From Grifola frondosa (lineage: Eukaryota > Basidiomycota > Agaricomycetes > Polyporales > Grifolaceae), in NCBI GenBank assembly GCA_001683735.1, contig LUGG01000005.1:1984001-2048000 (forward strand): a stretch of 64,000 nucleotides of DNA. Direction: 5' to 3'. Both the position numbers and the translations under genes were made by a program. The notes under the pieces were generated by a model, which did not search any database, was not told the origin of the DNA, and saw only the letters and a program-made list of their open reading frames with translations. Positions within the stretch are counted from its first letter, which is position 1. Each line of letters starts with the position of its first letter. Shown piece by piece: positions 23,410 through 36,426 of this stretch.

Positions 23410-24848
23410 ATGGCTCCTCCGCAAGCTGAATACCGTCAACTGGGCAAGTCTGGTCTCCGCGTATCTGTGCCCATCGTTCGTCTTCACTTCGAGTCTATGT
23501 CCCATACGAGATGGCACTGATCACTTTCATGATCTAGCTGGGTGGTATGTCCTTTGGCAATAGCAAATGGCTCGTACGTCTGTGGACCCTATAGCTGCTA
23601 TCTACGTCTAATAATTTGCTTCACAGGACTGGGTCCTCGAAGAGGACAAGGTAGCAGCAATGATTCGTTTATAGCAGTCCACTACTCACACTCGTGTCTC
23701 TTAGGCGCTCCCTATCCTCAAAGCCGCGTGGGATGCTGGCGTCAATACCATCGACACCGCGAACATGTACTCCAACGGAGAGTCCGAAAGAATCATTGGT
23801 AAATTCGTGAAACAGGTCAGCGTGCACGTTGCTCAAGTATTCTTCCTAATTCACGCCATCGTATTGCAGTACAACATCCCCAGGCGCAACCTCGTCATCC
23901 TGACAAAGGGCAGATTCCTCGTTGCAGAAGATGACCCCTCTCTCGTTACTAGTTACTTCCGCCCTGAGCTTGCCGGCACGCGCGACTACGTTAACCAGGG
24001 CGGGCTCTCGCGCACCGCCATCTTCAACCAGGTCGACGCCTCCCTCGCGCGCCTTGAGATGGACTACATCGACCTATTCCAGGTGCACGCGTTCGACCCA
24101 GACACACCATTCGAAGAGACGATGAAGGCGCTGCACGACCTCGTCGTCGCGGGCAAGGTGCGCTACATCGGCGCGTCGAACCTGCGCGCATGGCAGTTCA
24201 TCGAGATGAACAATGTCGCGGCGCGCAACGGGTGGACGCAATTCATCAGCATGCAGGTCGAACATTCGCTGCTCTATCGTCCGGAGGTGCGTCACAGGAC
24301 CGAAATCGACAGATGCGATGACGATGCGAGTGAAGCTGATGCACTATATGCGCCAAATAACAGGAACTGGAGATGTTCGCGTACTGCGACTTCAAGGGGA
24401 TCGGCATCCTGGCATACTCCCCTCTCATGAATGGCCATCTTGCTCGGCCGCTCGGGGCGAACACCACCCGTGTCAAGTTCGAGGGCTCGACCGTGTTCAA
24501 CAAGCGCATCCGAACGTCGGACAACAAATCATCAGCCGTGTCGAGGAACTCGCTACGAAACTATCCTGGAAGATGAGCCAAGTTGCACTCGCGTGGTCCT
24601 TGACGAAGACCTCGAGCGTTATCGTCGGCACGAATTCAGTGCGTATTTTCTCGGCCGTTTCATAGATTCTCTGTTGTCTGATGCTCGTCGTAGTCTGGGA
24701 GGATCCATGAGGCTATCATGACTGGAAAGACATTAAATGCAGAACAAGTGGCATACTTGGAAGAACCGTGAGTCAATTCCACATGTTGCTATTGATAATC
24801 AATTTACAGCTGCGCAACAGATACGAGCCTCAGCCTCCAAGGTTCTGA
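23410..24848 (+). pseudogene. Aldo/keto reductase, eight exons, one frameshift
   Basis: Exons 23410-23475, 23538-23573, 23627-23650, 23705-23815, 23870-24286, 24364-24638, 24694-24767 and 24821-24848 encode an aldo/keto reductase of about 342 residues (QLGKSGLRVSVPI, GMSFGNSKW, NTIDTANMYSNGESERIIG, RYIGASNLRAWQF, ending PYEPQPPRF). The family's catalytic Asp and Tyr are present in DTANMYS, and YIDLFQVHAFD holds the conserved His. These enzymes reduce aldehydes and ketones with NADPH. Exon 6 is 275 bases where the frame needs 276: one base (probably an A) is missing at about 24522-24525 (ACAACAAATC). Everything else splices in phase. Either the gene is freshly broken or the base is a sequencing error. 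Confidence 0.9.
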
Positions 24849-25799
24849 TTATGACAACGTTCGAATAAATACCCATTGGTTCTCCGTTGTGCGTGGATAC
24901 TCCAATTTTGGTACATGTCCTATATGAAATTGCGAATGGCACTTGCAATGTCCGTGTCCCTAAAGTAGTGACTTTCGTGGAAGGCTGTTTGATCCATTTG
25001 CTCGGCGGGTCCGGCATTCGTCCCCGGCCCGGCAGCTCGAGCCGAAATTCATCTGGCCGCCACCACGCCGAAAGCTTCCGTGTTATAAACCCACCCGCGA
25101 CGTCCTTTCCCAATAGTAGTGCGGGAACGGTGCAAAGCGGTGTTCGCAATGCAGTCCGTTCACACAAGAAGTGTGGTGTTCGGAGATGCCCTTTTCACTG
25201 CTTGAAAAGTCTCCGATCCGCTCGGCCGTACGAGGGAAGCTGATATTGAATTGTCCAGACAATTGTCCCTGCGACGGAAGATATTGAAGTATATTCATAA
25301 GCAAGTACTATGTACCATGAAAGTCCTTTTCTCGGTGGTTATATCGGGTTTGTTTAACTTTCCGAAAATTCCGCACAAATAACCCAATTGCAAACCGATC
25401 ATGACGGTCTGAATATCAGCCGGCGCTCGGCATTCAAGCTTCAAGGCTCCTACTTCGGTTCGTACTTTATGCTTCTTTTCTCCATTTGAGGCTCAAACCA
25501 GCATATACAGCTATTTGTTGCCACAGACATTTGAAACTGATCTAGACAGTCTGATGCGAAGTGCGGCATCCCGCCTTGAGCTTTTGGAGCACGAATGGGA
25601 TCCATTCCGAACCAAGTTGTATATCAAATGGTATTCATGTGAGTAAATGTATTGCTCTGATAGTCAGAGTTCAAGGAACTAATCGTCGAATGAAGCGAAC
25701 ACCCTCATACTTATAAGACTCATTCGATAATGACGAGTAATGAGGCATCACCCACTTTCATTTAGTTTTCGCTCTATATCAAGTCTTGCGCTTGACACG
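24849..25799. other. No gene seen
   Basis: No convincing frame on either strand. The promoter of the DUF6534 gene should be at the right end. Confidence 0.5.
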
Positions 25800-27705
25800 A
25801 TGTCATCTCCTATTTTCGAGGTAAATCTCTCGGACAGCATGGGATCCATGCTTGTCGGCCAGTTCCTCGCTTGCGTTCTCTGGGGAATCAATTGTGTCCA
25901 GTTGTAAGTTATCGATCGCTCGTGAATTAGCACGATTGCAGACTAAGGGCTGACGTCGTATGTTAGGTTCTGGTACTTCAGCATGTATGTCCACCTGAAC
26001 TCACGCGCAACTCTACCGTTCTGATCCTTGTATGAGTAGCTATGCGGCTGATTCCATTTCAATGAAGACACTCGTAAGCAACGTCCACGTCGGTCAACAT
26101 CTCGTTTATAACTGACGAAAATCACAGGTGATATGTCTCTGGTATGTTTCGGACCGCTGGCGTACTTTCGCTTTTACACCAATATTCACGACACGTATGA
26201 CATGCAGGATCATGGATACGCTCGACCATATCCTGATGCTCCAAGGAAGTACGTGCTCTTCTCTGTCGCCCTTGATGCCAGTATGATAAAACCTCATCGA
26301 CATAGTCTGGAACCCGCTCATCGCACATTGGGGGAACCCTGTGGAGCTGACAAAGTTGCTACCGTGGGTGTTTATATTTATCCTCTTGTGGAATACTCCG
26401 AATTGATTTTTGCAATATCCTGTTAGAGCGGACACGGTGAGGATGACCACTGTTTCATGATGTTCCATCTGACCGATGTTGATTTGAATGTGTTAGCATC
26501 ACGTCTGGGCCTCTGTGAGTTTTTCCGCTCTAAAATATATGCAATGGCCGACTGATTCATGGATTAGGCTATTGTCTCGTTCAGCGTCCAATTATTTTTC
26601 ATTCGCAGAGTTCACCTTTGTAAGTAGTGGATTTCAATCGTAACGCGTGCTTAAATTGACTTTGACATAGTGAATGAGAAGAAGTTGCTCTGGTCCTTAA
26701 TCCTAGTGCGTATGGTGTCTTTCGAAGTCCTAGTCTTTGCGATTCAAATCGCGCCGATCAGGCCATTCTTGCTGTATACCAATTATGTAAGTTATTCCTA
26801 ACATGTTTCGTCAACCTTCGTTCACCGTCTGGATAAATAGGCATTGCAATCGGTGAGGAGAAATAAGGTCCCTTGCACTAATATTGCTAATTTTATTGCT
26901 GAAACGTTGCGCCAGTCTACCCGGTTTTAGCGTACGCAAATGTCACCACTAATTTCGTATAGTTCTTTCAATAAGGATTTTTTGTAGATTCAAACATGGC
27001 ACGCTAGAATATCTAGGGACACCCGTCATTCTTGTCAGTATTATTCCGCCTGTCCTCCTGCTGATTCGCAGAATAATAATATTTCTGAAATATTCCGAAG
27101 GCCCTGCAGATATCCGACCGTGCATGCACAGTCATCACGGACGTCTCGATAAGCGTCTCAATCGTCTGGCTCCTTCTCCAAAAGGGCATTCCAAAGTGGA
27201 CAAGGTGAGCTTGCGAGTATTGAAATGAAGAGGCCTGTGGTCATTAGTTGCTTCGTAGCTCACGACAAATGTTTGTCCGAATTCTCATCGTCACCATCAA
27301 TACCAACATGTGGACCGCACTGGTGGCCTTGATCGATTTCTGCGTGGTATGTATTATTATTTTCACTGTCAAGTAAGGTACACGACTTACATCCGGGTTT
27401 TAGTTATCCGCAAACCTCATGGCTTTACATACTGCATTCTGGAGATGCCGGTCTCGTCTCTCTACATGGCGTCGTTCCTCGGAAACCTGAACGCGCGACG
27501 ATTTGTTAACAAGGAGTCGACGACTATCAATGAATTTATGTCTGTCCTTCCCGACGAAATCATCGACCGCGGCAGAGACCCCAGCCTGGTTGTCTTCAGA
27601 AATCCCTCCGGCGGATCTACTACCGTTACTGACCCGGAGGCATGTTCATTGCCTTCAAACATACGCCTCCTAACCCGTCCGTCCCTCAGAACGGTATACC
27701 GATGA
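25800..27705 (+). CDS. DUF6534-family multi-pass membrane protein
   Basis: A multi-exon gene, starting MSSPIFEVNLSDSMGSMLVG. Clear exons are 25800-25903, 25967-25984, 26040-26073, 26128-26248 and one from 26306, with very short introns. Later protein-like blocks are AIVSFSVQLFFIRRVHL (near 26580), NEKKLLWSLIL, CTVITDVSISVSIVWLLLQ (near 27130), VTINTNMWTALVALIDF (near 27300) and SSLYMASFLGNLNARRFVN (near 27460). The last two are the DUF6534 signature: a span ending in TNT and a C-terminal span ending in LNAR. The family is a large set of seven-span proteins of unknown function in Agaricomycetes. Not every internal splice site was resolved, so a break cannot be excluded. Confidence 0.8.
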
Positions 27706-28301
27706 TTAAGATAGAACGGTCTCAGATCACCCAAACGGACACAAACTCCGTTGACTTGGTAAGCAATGTTGGTCTTCTGAAGACCTGTGAGATTGCTACT
27801 GACGGTTTCCGCGCTGTAATTTTAGAAATCGGGTTCGAATTAGTCAATCTATGCTTGTGCCGAACGTTGTGCACGTTATGGGGTCATCTCACACGTACGA
27901 GTATTCGTGCCAGATGCCACCGCACGGTTCCAAACATACAACGAGCATATACAAACAACTTGTACCCGTGCTTACGGCCGCGCTGTGGATGGTAATAAAA
28001 CGTGTGCCGTCGAGAATAGTTTCAAGTCCACTCTTTATTTTTTACACTACGAAATCTGCTTTATGAAGATGGGACGGTATTGTTCTTGACAAAATAGTTA
28101 TATCGAGTGATTCGGTTGATCTCATTGCGAGTATTGGAATCCAACAAATATTAATTCCTTGAGCATATAAAGGCGCAGAAGGTGTGCACTTGGCTGTGAT
28201 TGATCTATGAGAAAAATACGCACGCGACAAGCACAAAAATTCGAACATGAGCCTTGCCCTAGCTCCACACAAAGCCGAAAAAATTAGACGACATACTCGA
28301 T
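27706..28301. other. No gene seen
   Basis: Lies between convergent 3' ends of the DUF6534 and AFR genes. No motif recognised. Confidence 0.5.
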
Positions 28302-31300
28302 CTACTGCCACACCTCACAACTTGAAGACCCCCTCTCCCGCCAAAATTCGATCCACTTTTGCACATCCTCCTTCTCGATCTTCTTCGCCGCCTTCAACGT
28401 CTTCGAGACCTTTACAGCGCACTCAGTACTTATCATCGTGCTCCTATATTGCTCGAAGAACTCCATTAAGGGATACTCCCTCAGTGCCACTTGTTGCTTG
28501 AGTCCGGTGACCCATTCCGTGTAAGGAATGCTTGGGAGGCTGAGTATCTGGGATGCGTGGTCGCTGAATGTTCTCCAAGGGATAGGGTACGGGTGCACTA
28601 CGTGCAGAATCCTCGCGCATTCGTTCTGGACAGCGGTAGAACACGCCATCTCAAGCAGGGTGCGTGCCGCAATATCCACTGGTATCCAGTCAATCACCTA
28701 CTCCCCATTCTAATATTAGCCAGCAGACGACGCAGAATACCGAAAGGACCTACCTCGTCACGCATTGGGATCGCACCGAGCGCGAGCGATCTTTCGAGCA
28801 TGCTCGGCACCCATTCTTTCTCTCCCCATCCGCCATGCACAGTGTCTCCACACAGCTGTCCGACGCGCACAATTGTAGTAGGAACACTGGGGGCGCGCAG
28901 GAGGACCTGCTCTGCGACCCATTTCCCTTCTCCGTAGCCCGTCCCTACCGCATATGCGACGCTCTTCACTGGACGCTCTGGAATTGGTGAAGGCGAAGAA
29001 GGCTGGTCTGGCGAGGAACGAGAGATGAGAAAGCGCGAAAGAGAATGAGATCCCACGCACTCTGCAGAACGGAGATGGAGCTGACGAACAAGATTGAGGG
29101 TGTCGTTCGACGGGGAGAACTTAGCGAGAAATTGATCAGGTTGCGGACGCCGGCGACCAATGGCTCGAATGATGGTAGCGTCAAATTGAAATTTACATGC
29201 CAAGCTGCGATTGAATAGTCGAGTTATAGACAGATAGACAAAGATATAGGAGAGATTATACCATTGTGAATGACGTGAGTCACGGTACTTTGAATCTGAG
29301 AAAAACACAGCAACTGTCAGGACATCATCGATATTCACAAACTCATACGCACCTCTTCATACATATGGCGTCCAAGTCCTAGGTCTGACTTCTCTAAATC
29401 CACCATCAACAGAGACACTTTCTCTGACTCCAACAGCTGAACGTCGAGACCCCAAGCGCGAAGCGCATCCTTCTGCCGTGCCTCCAGAGCAGACACACTA
29501 TTCCCTCTGTTCAGCGCATATACCTTTCGAACGGAGGGCATGCCGATTATTTGACATAGGAGATGGCATCCAAGCCGTCCTGTGGACCCGGTAAGAAGGA
29601 CCGTATCTCCATGGCCAGCACACACGTCTGGGATGGTCGGGGATTTCCGAGAATGAAATACCTTCGAATACTTCGCTAGCATTGCTTCCATGCGCGCTAC
29701 ATGTTGGCTTTCATCCTCGGAATATTTGACCGCATCGACAACATCCTGATGACAGTGAAGCATGAAGGTGACAAGGGAGGCAATCGTGGGATGAGTATAG
29801 ACGAAGTTGATAGGGATATCACGAAGGGTATTCTGGGCTGAAACCCGTAGCGCGTGCATGACTGAATTGCGAATATAAGTGGTCTGCATGCTGGCATACA
29901 ATAGATATCAAAATATGCACAAAGGGTGTAACGAAGTAACGTACCTATCACATCCATACTGAAATATATCCACATTATCCGGCAGATCCGTCATCATCAC
30001 CCTCCTAACGACGTTCCGGACGAACTCTAATAGATCATCTGTGGTCCAGGAAGTCGGAATTGGTATATCTGTCTGTGCAGAATGTTCTACGACGTTGTAC
30101 AAGGTGTCGATCTCTGACTTGTACGTGTCGATGACCATCTGGCGGCGGGGCGTGCCCTTTGCCGTGTAAGAAAAAGGCTTGGATGGGTGTGCAACCAGAA
30201 TCATCTGCGCAAGATGAGAGTGGGTTGCTAAGGTCGGGATATGCGAGTTTCCATACCTCCTTCATCAGTCTCGAATGGCCTGGGGCAGATTTGTTCACTC
30301 GTTCAACAGATGGCCTAGCAGTTCGTGAGACGTAATCGCTTCAGGTACAGTTGAACCCACCATATCTTATTTCTGAAGTCGATCAGTTTTAATTGATCAT
30401 CCGGGTTGAACTTGAGGTCATCCTTTGGTTCCACAAGGACTCCATTTTGGAACCTGCCTTGCCCGAATATTACCGCACCAGCAAGGTGCGGGTCTTGCGA
30501 AAGGATCATCTCTGTACGTGGTGGTTAGCTGAATGCCTTCGCCACATCCTCTGACACTATTGCGCACCTAATGGAACGGGATTGGTCTGATCGCATGAGA
30601 AGATGAGATTCGAATAGAAAGTCAAACCAGAGCGCACCTTCTCGCCGGTCGACAGAAGGATCTGGTCGTCTGCGCGACCGTACATCCGCCACCGCGAGCG
30701 GTCCTGAGGATGGTGCTGCAAGAGATCCTTAGTGCGAAATGCCCCGCGCCCGTCCCTGCTTCGCGCATTGATAACGTTTGGCTTGAAGTATTCCGTATGC
30801 TAAGAGAATAACGATGAGCACAATGAGCTTTGTCATCTATCTGACCCAGCATAACACGCACGACGACGATTGGTTCACAGACATCGGGGAGGCCATCCTG
30901 TGGTACCATCTCCACCGTAAGGTGCGGGGAGATCTCAAAGTACTCCCAATAATCGAGCGGGGGATTGTACTTGGATGAACATGTTGAAGGTGCCGATCTC
31001 GGTCCTTGATATGATGGGGCAAGTTAATATATCGCTTGACAGAATCTGGTCAACTGCACATACGTGCCGTAAGAAGGGAAGACTGCAACGCCCATTTTGA
31101 TCAGCTCGTCCCCAACCGCTTTGTTCAAAGGGGCTCCCCCATAGACCTGCTCATTGTCACATCACAAAATAATAGACGAATCGTAGCGCAAGACATACGA
31201 TAGCACGGAGGGATTTCAACGCGGGTATCAAGTCCGCATCGCAAAACCAGGCCTGGCAGATGTTTTTATTTTTTGTTACTGAAGTAACAAGTATGGCGCA

Positions 31301-32590
31301 CCTCGACGAACGACGGAACACAGAATAGCACCTTCGTATCGGTCGCCATGATGCCTTCTATATAGTTCTCCGGAGTAGGTATGACTGGAGGAATGGATGG
31401 TTTGAAAACACCTATGATCATGCCGGAGGCCACCTGTAGACCACAAAGGCATATAGAACGGCGTCGAGAGGTCATTGGCAAGCAGACTCACAGGCCATGT
31501 CATATTAGCTAAACCCATAGTATCTAAGAAGTACACATGAGTCAAACGAAGTCGACAGAGACAACGAAAATCATAACTTACGGAAAAAGCGGCACGACGT
31601 GCATACCCACGACGGTACCACAAAAGTCGACCTCACCGAACCCTGGAAAAGTCGTTGTTTAGATCTGTGCAATACATGGGAAGAAACACAGGCGCACAAG
31701 GAATCATGGTATATTGCAGGAATGTTCGGTTATCGATGAATATCGGTTTAGGCACAGACGTCGAACCTAAACCTTCGCAATGAGCATTGCATTCATGCAG
31801 CGCTTTAAATATCATGAAATGCACCCGAAGAATGGCTGATAACGACCACCTTGTTGAGATCCAATCTGCCCAGCGTAACATCAGGCTCCGTCTCAGCTGT
31901 GCCAGAACGTAGGTCGGAAAGCTGGTCGAACTGCATCATCACCACCACATCCAGGTGCCACCCATCCTGCTCTAGAATCTCCACCGCACCGCTGCACAGG
32001 CGTTGCGTTGCAGCATCCTCGCTCACATAAACCTGTAGGACATGGTTTGTGCGAATCAGGTGCGCGATCCCTGCAGCGGTGTTGCGGATCGAAAGAGGGA
32101 ACGGGACTGGTTTATCGTTAAGGCGTGTTATAATATCCATGGCTGTGTGCTCACCGAGACCCAGACGCATGATGCCTAGCATCAATGTGACATAGCTGAT
32201 AGTATCTGCAAAGTGCTCGATACCAGCCCTAGTAAAAACACGTATATGTACGTACCTGCGGAGGCCAAGATCGCGATAGTCGGGCCCAAGGTGACAGGTC
32301 TACTGCATTTTTGCTCCGCATAACGAGCCTCGACGCACTGATAGTGGCTATGAATGTATGTGGCCGCTCGTCTGATCATTTTCCACATATCCGAATAGCA
32401 TAAAAACACCTTTCCGTTGTCCCCATCCGCATACACGAATACGGGATGGTCGGGATTATGCGTCGCATTATATTCAAATAGCTCGGGGACTGTGTAACTA
32501 CCATCGATGGGTGGCGGACGGAACGTAGGACAATTTTGGGCTTGCAGGGTTGGGGATGTGGGGGTGTGTCGAGAAACCTGGATTCATCGC
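28302..32590 (-). CDS. NRPS-like adenylate-forming reductase (A-T-R)
   Basis: Many short exons on the minus strand encode an adenylation, thiolation and reductase protein of roughly 1,050 residues. Adenylation: GSYTVPELFEYNATHNPDHP (near 32500), HSSGST across an intron (near 31830-31760), VYGGAPLNKAVGDELIK (near 31170), RADDQILLSTGEK (near 30650). Thiolation: FQYGCDS, where the phosphopantetheine-bearing Ser codon is split AG|C by the intron 29891-29944. Reductase: LLTGSTGRLG (NADP loop, near 29580) and YGEGKWVAE (catalytic YxxxK, near 28930). Such enzymes activate an aromatic or similar acid and reduce it to an aldehyde. The N-terminal exon and start codon are unclear, because an in-frame stop lies just upstream of about 32585. 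The domains look intact. Confidence 0.9.
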
Positions 32591-33274
32591 TGGAGCATCT
32601 GGGAATGTGCACCGGAGTATAGCAGATGAAATTGTACAACATTCTCGTCAATTAAATTCCGATAAATCGCTGAGAGGATTTCGAGTGCCATAAACGCGAA
32701 ACTCACAAAATCGAATCGAACGCTATAGTCCTAACAGAAAACAATCGCTAGCGACGTATACCAAGAGCAATGCATGCAATGGATTCATTCCAACATTGAA
32801 TCCAGTAGAGTTTAATGAACGATTATCGGAGTATTCGCGCGTTAACGACTTGCGTTCCCACCACGCCGGTTCCGCAACCTATTTGATCGCTATCAGTTAC
32901 ATAGAGCAAGCACATGAGCTGATGGTCATGTGAATACCTTGCATACTATTGCTTCCGTGTAACTTTGATATCCCCGCAATGCCCCGTGTTTTCATGAAAT
33001 TTTCAGACAGCACCTCGAAGCTTAAGTAAAACCCCGAAGAACAAGAATAGTTATAAGCAAGAAGTGCCGTGCAGTACGCAGGAGTGTGGACGTAGAAAGG
33101 ATGAATATCAGTATTCGATTTCGATGTTCTGGTATTCATAAAATTCTCAATCCGGCCATTCCGGGCCGTTTACCGACTGTTAATACCGACCCGATAACCT
33201 ATCAGTATTCAAACTTACATTCCAAAGATAAATTATACACTAGCAACATGCACAAGCGTAAAGGCACTAGCACA
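32591..33274. other. No gene seen; upstream region of AFR
   Basis: Contains a short open stretch on the minus strand (about 32590-32670) that may hold the true first exon of the AFR. Nothing else recognised. Confidence 0.45.
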
Positions 33275-35256
33275 TCATGCCACCTGACCGCCTGTACTCT
33301 TCGGCGGGACTTTATGATGCATGAAAACAAGCACGCCGACCATCTCCGCCACCCCGAACGCGAACAAAAACCAAAATCCAGCCGCGCGTCCGGCGAAGCC
33401 GCCTGGTCCCCCGTGGGTGATCTGCACACTAGTTTGGATGGAGGTGACGATTGCGGGGCCTGCGGTCGAGCCTATCTGGAGCGCACAAGTGTAGATAGCC
33501 CCGACGACCCCAGCAACTTCTGGCGGAGTGATGGTGAACAGTGCGATGCTATAGATGCGTACAACGTATTATTAGTAATGGATTGGGCCGAATGACAAAA
33601 TGGGAGTATGCCGTACTTTGTAGTGGTGAAGATGATCACGGTGCCAGCGGAGCCGAGAACAAACCCTGGAAAAGTAAAGGACCAATACCGTTCTTTGGAG
33701 CTCGCAAATGGGAGGATCACGCTTCCAGCGAGCGCGAGCACTTGTCCGAGGAGGATGACCAATTTGAGGGGGAACCTCCGCTGTAGCGCAGATGATACAA
33801 CGACCATTACGAACGAGACAAGCCCGAGTGGAAGGCTTGGCGCATGACGACAGTGCGTCAGATGAAGACATAATCGTGATAGCGGAGGGAAGGTACGTAC
33901 AAGTGCACTGCCGCGATGATTGTTGACCATCCATACACTTCCTGGTACAGCCACGATAAAAGCATCTGTACTGAGGCCCACCACATGAACGGGTATAGGC
34001 TGACTATAATGAGGATCGTGAAATCGGGGTATCTCCACATTGAAAGTGGTCTAAGGAAGTTACGTCCGAGGATCAGAAATGAACATAACAGGAAGATTGT
34101 GTCAATAACGGACGTACATTGCGGCGAATCCAACTGGCATGCGGGTCTCCCAAAAGCCGAAAAAGATGATGAGTACTATGGACAGCACGAGCGGTGCTAT
34201 GACTTGTGCGGTGTCCCATCCCCGGATGGAGCCAGATGTCACGGCGAAGACGAACAGAATTAGGGCAACTACGCTATAGCCGTTCATCCTAATTCACGTA
34301 GTGAGAGAACTGCAGAGCTCACTTGTCATAGACGATACTCCGATAGGATCAAGACGCAATAATTTGCGCTTATAGTCCTCTTCTGTTTTGGCGTCTTCAA
34401 GGTTTGCGCTAGAAGGTAGGAGGAGCAAAATTGCAATGACGGCGATGAACGCAGTGATAGTCGCGAAGTAAAACACCCATGTCCAATTCGCAAAAGACAC
34501 GAACAACGCGCCCATAATCAATCCCAGCACTGTTGATAAATCATGAGATATACGACATATATATATTGGATAAACTATGTGTACCATTTCCAACTCCAGA
34601 TATAAACACGAATGCAGCGAGAGCTTGTGATTGCGCCGCGGGCTCTGGAAAGAGTTTGATTATCAAACTCATAGCTGATGGTATATTCATTGCTGCACCT
34701 ATTGCCGGTGGTAAGGTGTGGTTCAAGTGTAGATCTGGGTAATCGTACCAATGCCCATGAATGCACGGAGAACGACCAAGGGAATCTCGCTGCGAACAAA
34801 TCCGGCGCCCAGCGCACAAAAGGACATTAGCAGAGTTCCAACAACAAAGATCCATTCTTTCAGAGATTCAGTCAATAGTAGTGCGAGATAGGATTCACGA
34901 CGACTCACTTGGACTGTATAAGTCGCTGAGACGGCCGCTCTGCAGTGGAGTATCTTTGGTGAAGGCATACAGTCACCAAACATCATACGCACGCTGAGCA
35001 GAAAAGCTGCCAATGTGATCTGGTATCCACTCAAGAGCCAAACGGACTCGCTGTTGGATATTGACAAGTCCTGAGATATAGGTGGTATAGCAGTGACGAT
35101 GGCGGTGTTGTTATACGAGTCGATGAACTGTGCGAGGCATAACACGAACAATATCGTATACCTTCGTAAGCCAGAGGGAAGAGCGACGTCGACGACGGGA
35201 GACGCTGCCGCAGAAGTGCGATCGACAGACTTCTCCTCAATTTGTTCTGAGGACAT
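33275..35256 (-). CDS. Major facilitator superfamily transporter (DHA2-like)
   Basis: The protein starts with an acidic cytosolic tail, then a first span LRRYTILFVLCLAQFIDSYNN. The first intron joins ITLAAFLLS to SGRLSDLYSP, the MFS loop 2-3 motif. Later blocks include GALFVSFANWTWVFYFAT, GFWETRMPVGFAAM, WRYPDFTILIIVSLYPFMWW, RFPLKLVILLGQVLALAGS and, before the stop at 33275-33277, PPEVAGVVGAIYTCALQIGS and FLFAFGVAEMVGVLVF. The number of spans fits a 14-span DHA2 exporter. It is probably a proton-coupled efflux pump at the plasma or vacuolar membrane. Its position next to the AFR, same strand, suggests export of the pathway product or self-protection. Several introns were located only approximately. 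Confidence 0.88.
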
Positions 35257-35599
35257 TAGAAAAATTCGTCAAATGTTGGCCGCAACCTCCTGGGATTCAG
35301 CTGAACAACGACTAGGGCATCCTTACTGGTCGGAGGGGAAGCCAATTAAGGTAGTGGGTTCTGTACGTGCCGACGGCCGTCCGAAGAGCTATTTCCGTCC
35401 CGGGCAATTTTCATGCGAAACGATGGCGGATATAGGGGAACCCTGGGTCCTACGTGTGCGAAGTATCAACGTGCTTATGTATTCAATACATGCTCGAAAC
35501 GCACCTTCCAATCAATAGCGCAGTGCAGCCGGTGGTCTCGGACTTCTTTAGCGCTGTGTGATCGAAACGTGACTGCACTCATCACGCGAGCGTTTTGCA
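35257..35599. other. MFS promoter region; no gene seen
   Basis: No protein-like frame. It could contain a lost first exon of the neighbouring pseudogene, which was not identifiable. Confidence 0.4.
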
Positions 35600-36039
35600 G
35601 GAGACCACAGAATCATAGTCGAGGAACCCTCCGAAGGATTTGCGCTGAACGGCAAGTATCCTCCTAAATCAAACCTGCATACTCATTTCGCGCATATGGG
35701 TAGAACGACCAGCCGAATTACGTCCTCCACTCTGCCGCATCGCGTTGGAAACCCATCTTGGACGCCTTAGACGAAGTTGCATGAGATAGTATGGATGTCG
35801 TGCACGCCGCAGTTCCCAAGGATGCCAGCGCCGCACCTTCACCACAGGTCCTAGAGGTCGCTATCATCACGATGAAGGAGGGATGCCCCATAGAGTCCGT
35901 AGCCATGCACCTCCATGGACCTCATCAAGCTAGCCACGGTTGCCTCGGCCATATAGGCTCCTGTAGTCAAACGTGACGATACGTTTGTCCTGGTCGCTGG
36001 CGGGGAATCAGTCGAAGTTCGTCGCCGTTCGGCGAATGA
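35600..36039 (+). pseudogene. Decayed paralogue of the alpha/beta-barrel gene
   Basis: Fragments align in order with the gene at 21811-22421: IIVEEPSEGFALN matches its second exon, IW then (shifted) SRWKPILDAL, EVAIITMKEGCPIESVAMHL and DDTFVLVAGGESVE match its third exon. There is a frameshift near 35715, an in-frame TGA near 35786, and further shifts near 35930. The first exon was not found. It is a broken copy of the same family, in the same orientation, about 13.7 kb away. Confidence 0.75.
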
Positions 36040-36426
36040 GTGTGACATATCGATATTACTGCTTTTGCGCTTATGAATGATTCAAGACGAACGTATCTGC
36101 ATTGTATAGACTCTGAGTGGGGCATAAGACTGGCACTGATATGAGTCAGAGGGAAACTAGCGAGACAGAGACGAATGTAAAGTAGCGCTCAAATTGTAGG
36201 GATCGGATCGGGCGCTCGATCAGCGCGCTCACAAATCTACGATTCTCTGTTAGCGACTTGTTGTGCTATTAGTTATTGTATCGCGGAAGCTATCAGCTCA
36301 GTAGCTTTCTAGAACGTTCGGCCTCGGCGTCGATTCATACTACCAATATTCATTGCGATTTCAAAAAAATTCCGCGAATACAAACCAGTCTTACAACGAC
36401 GCTCCAGGTGTCCAACCTGACCAAGC
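36040..36426. other. No gene seen
   Basis: Short spacer before the convergent oxidoreductase gene. Confidence 0.5.
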
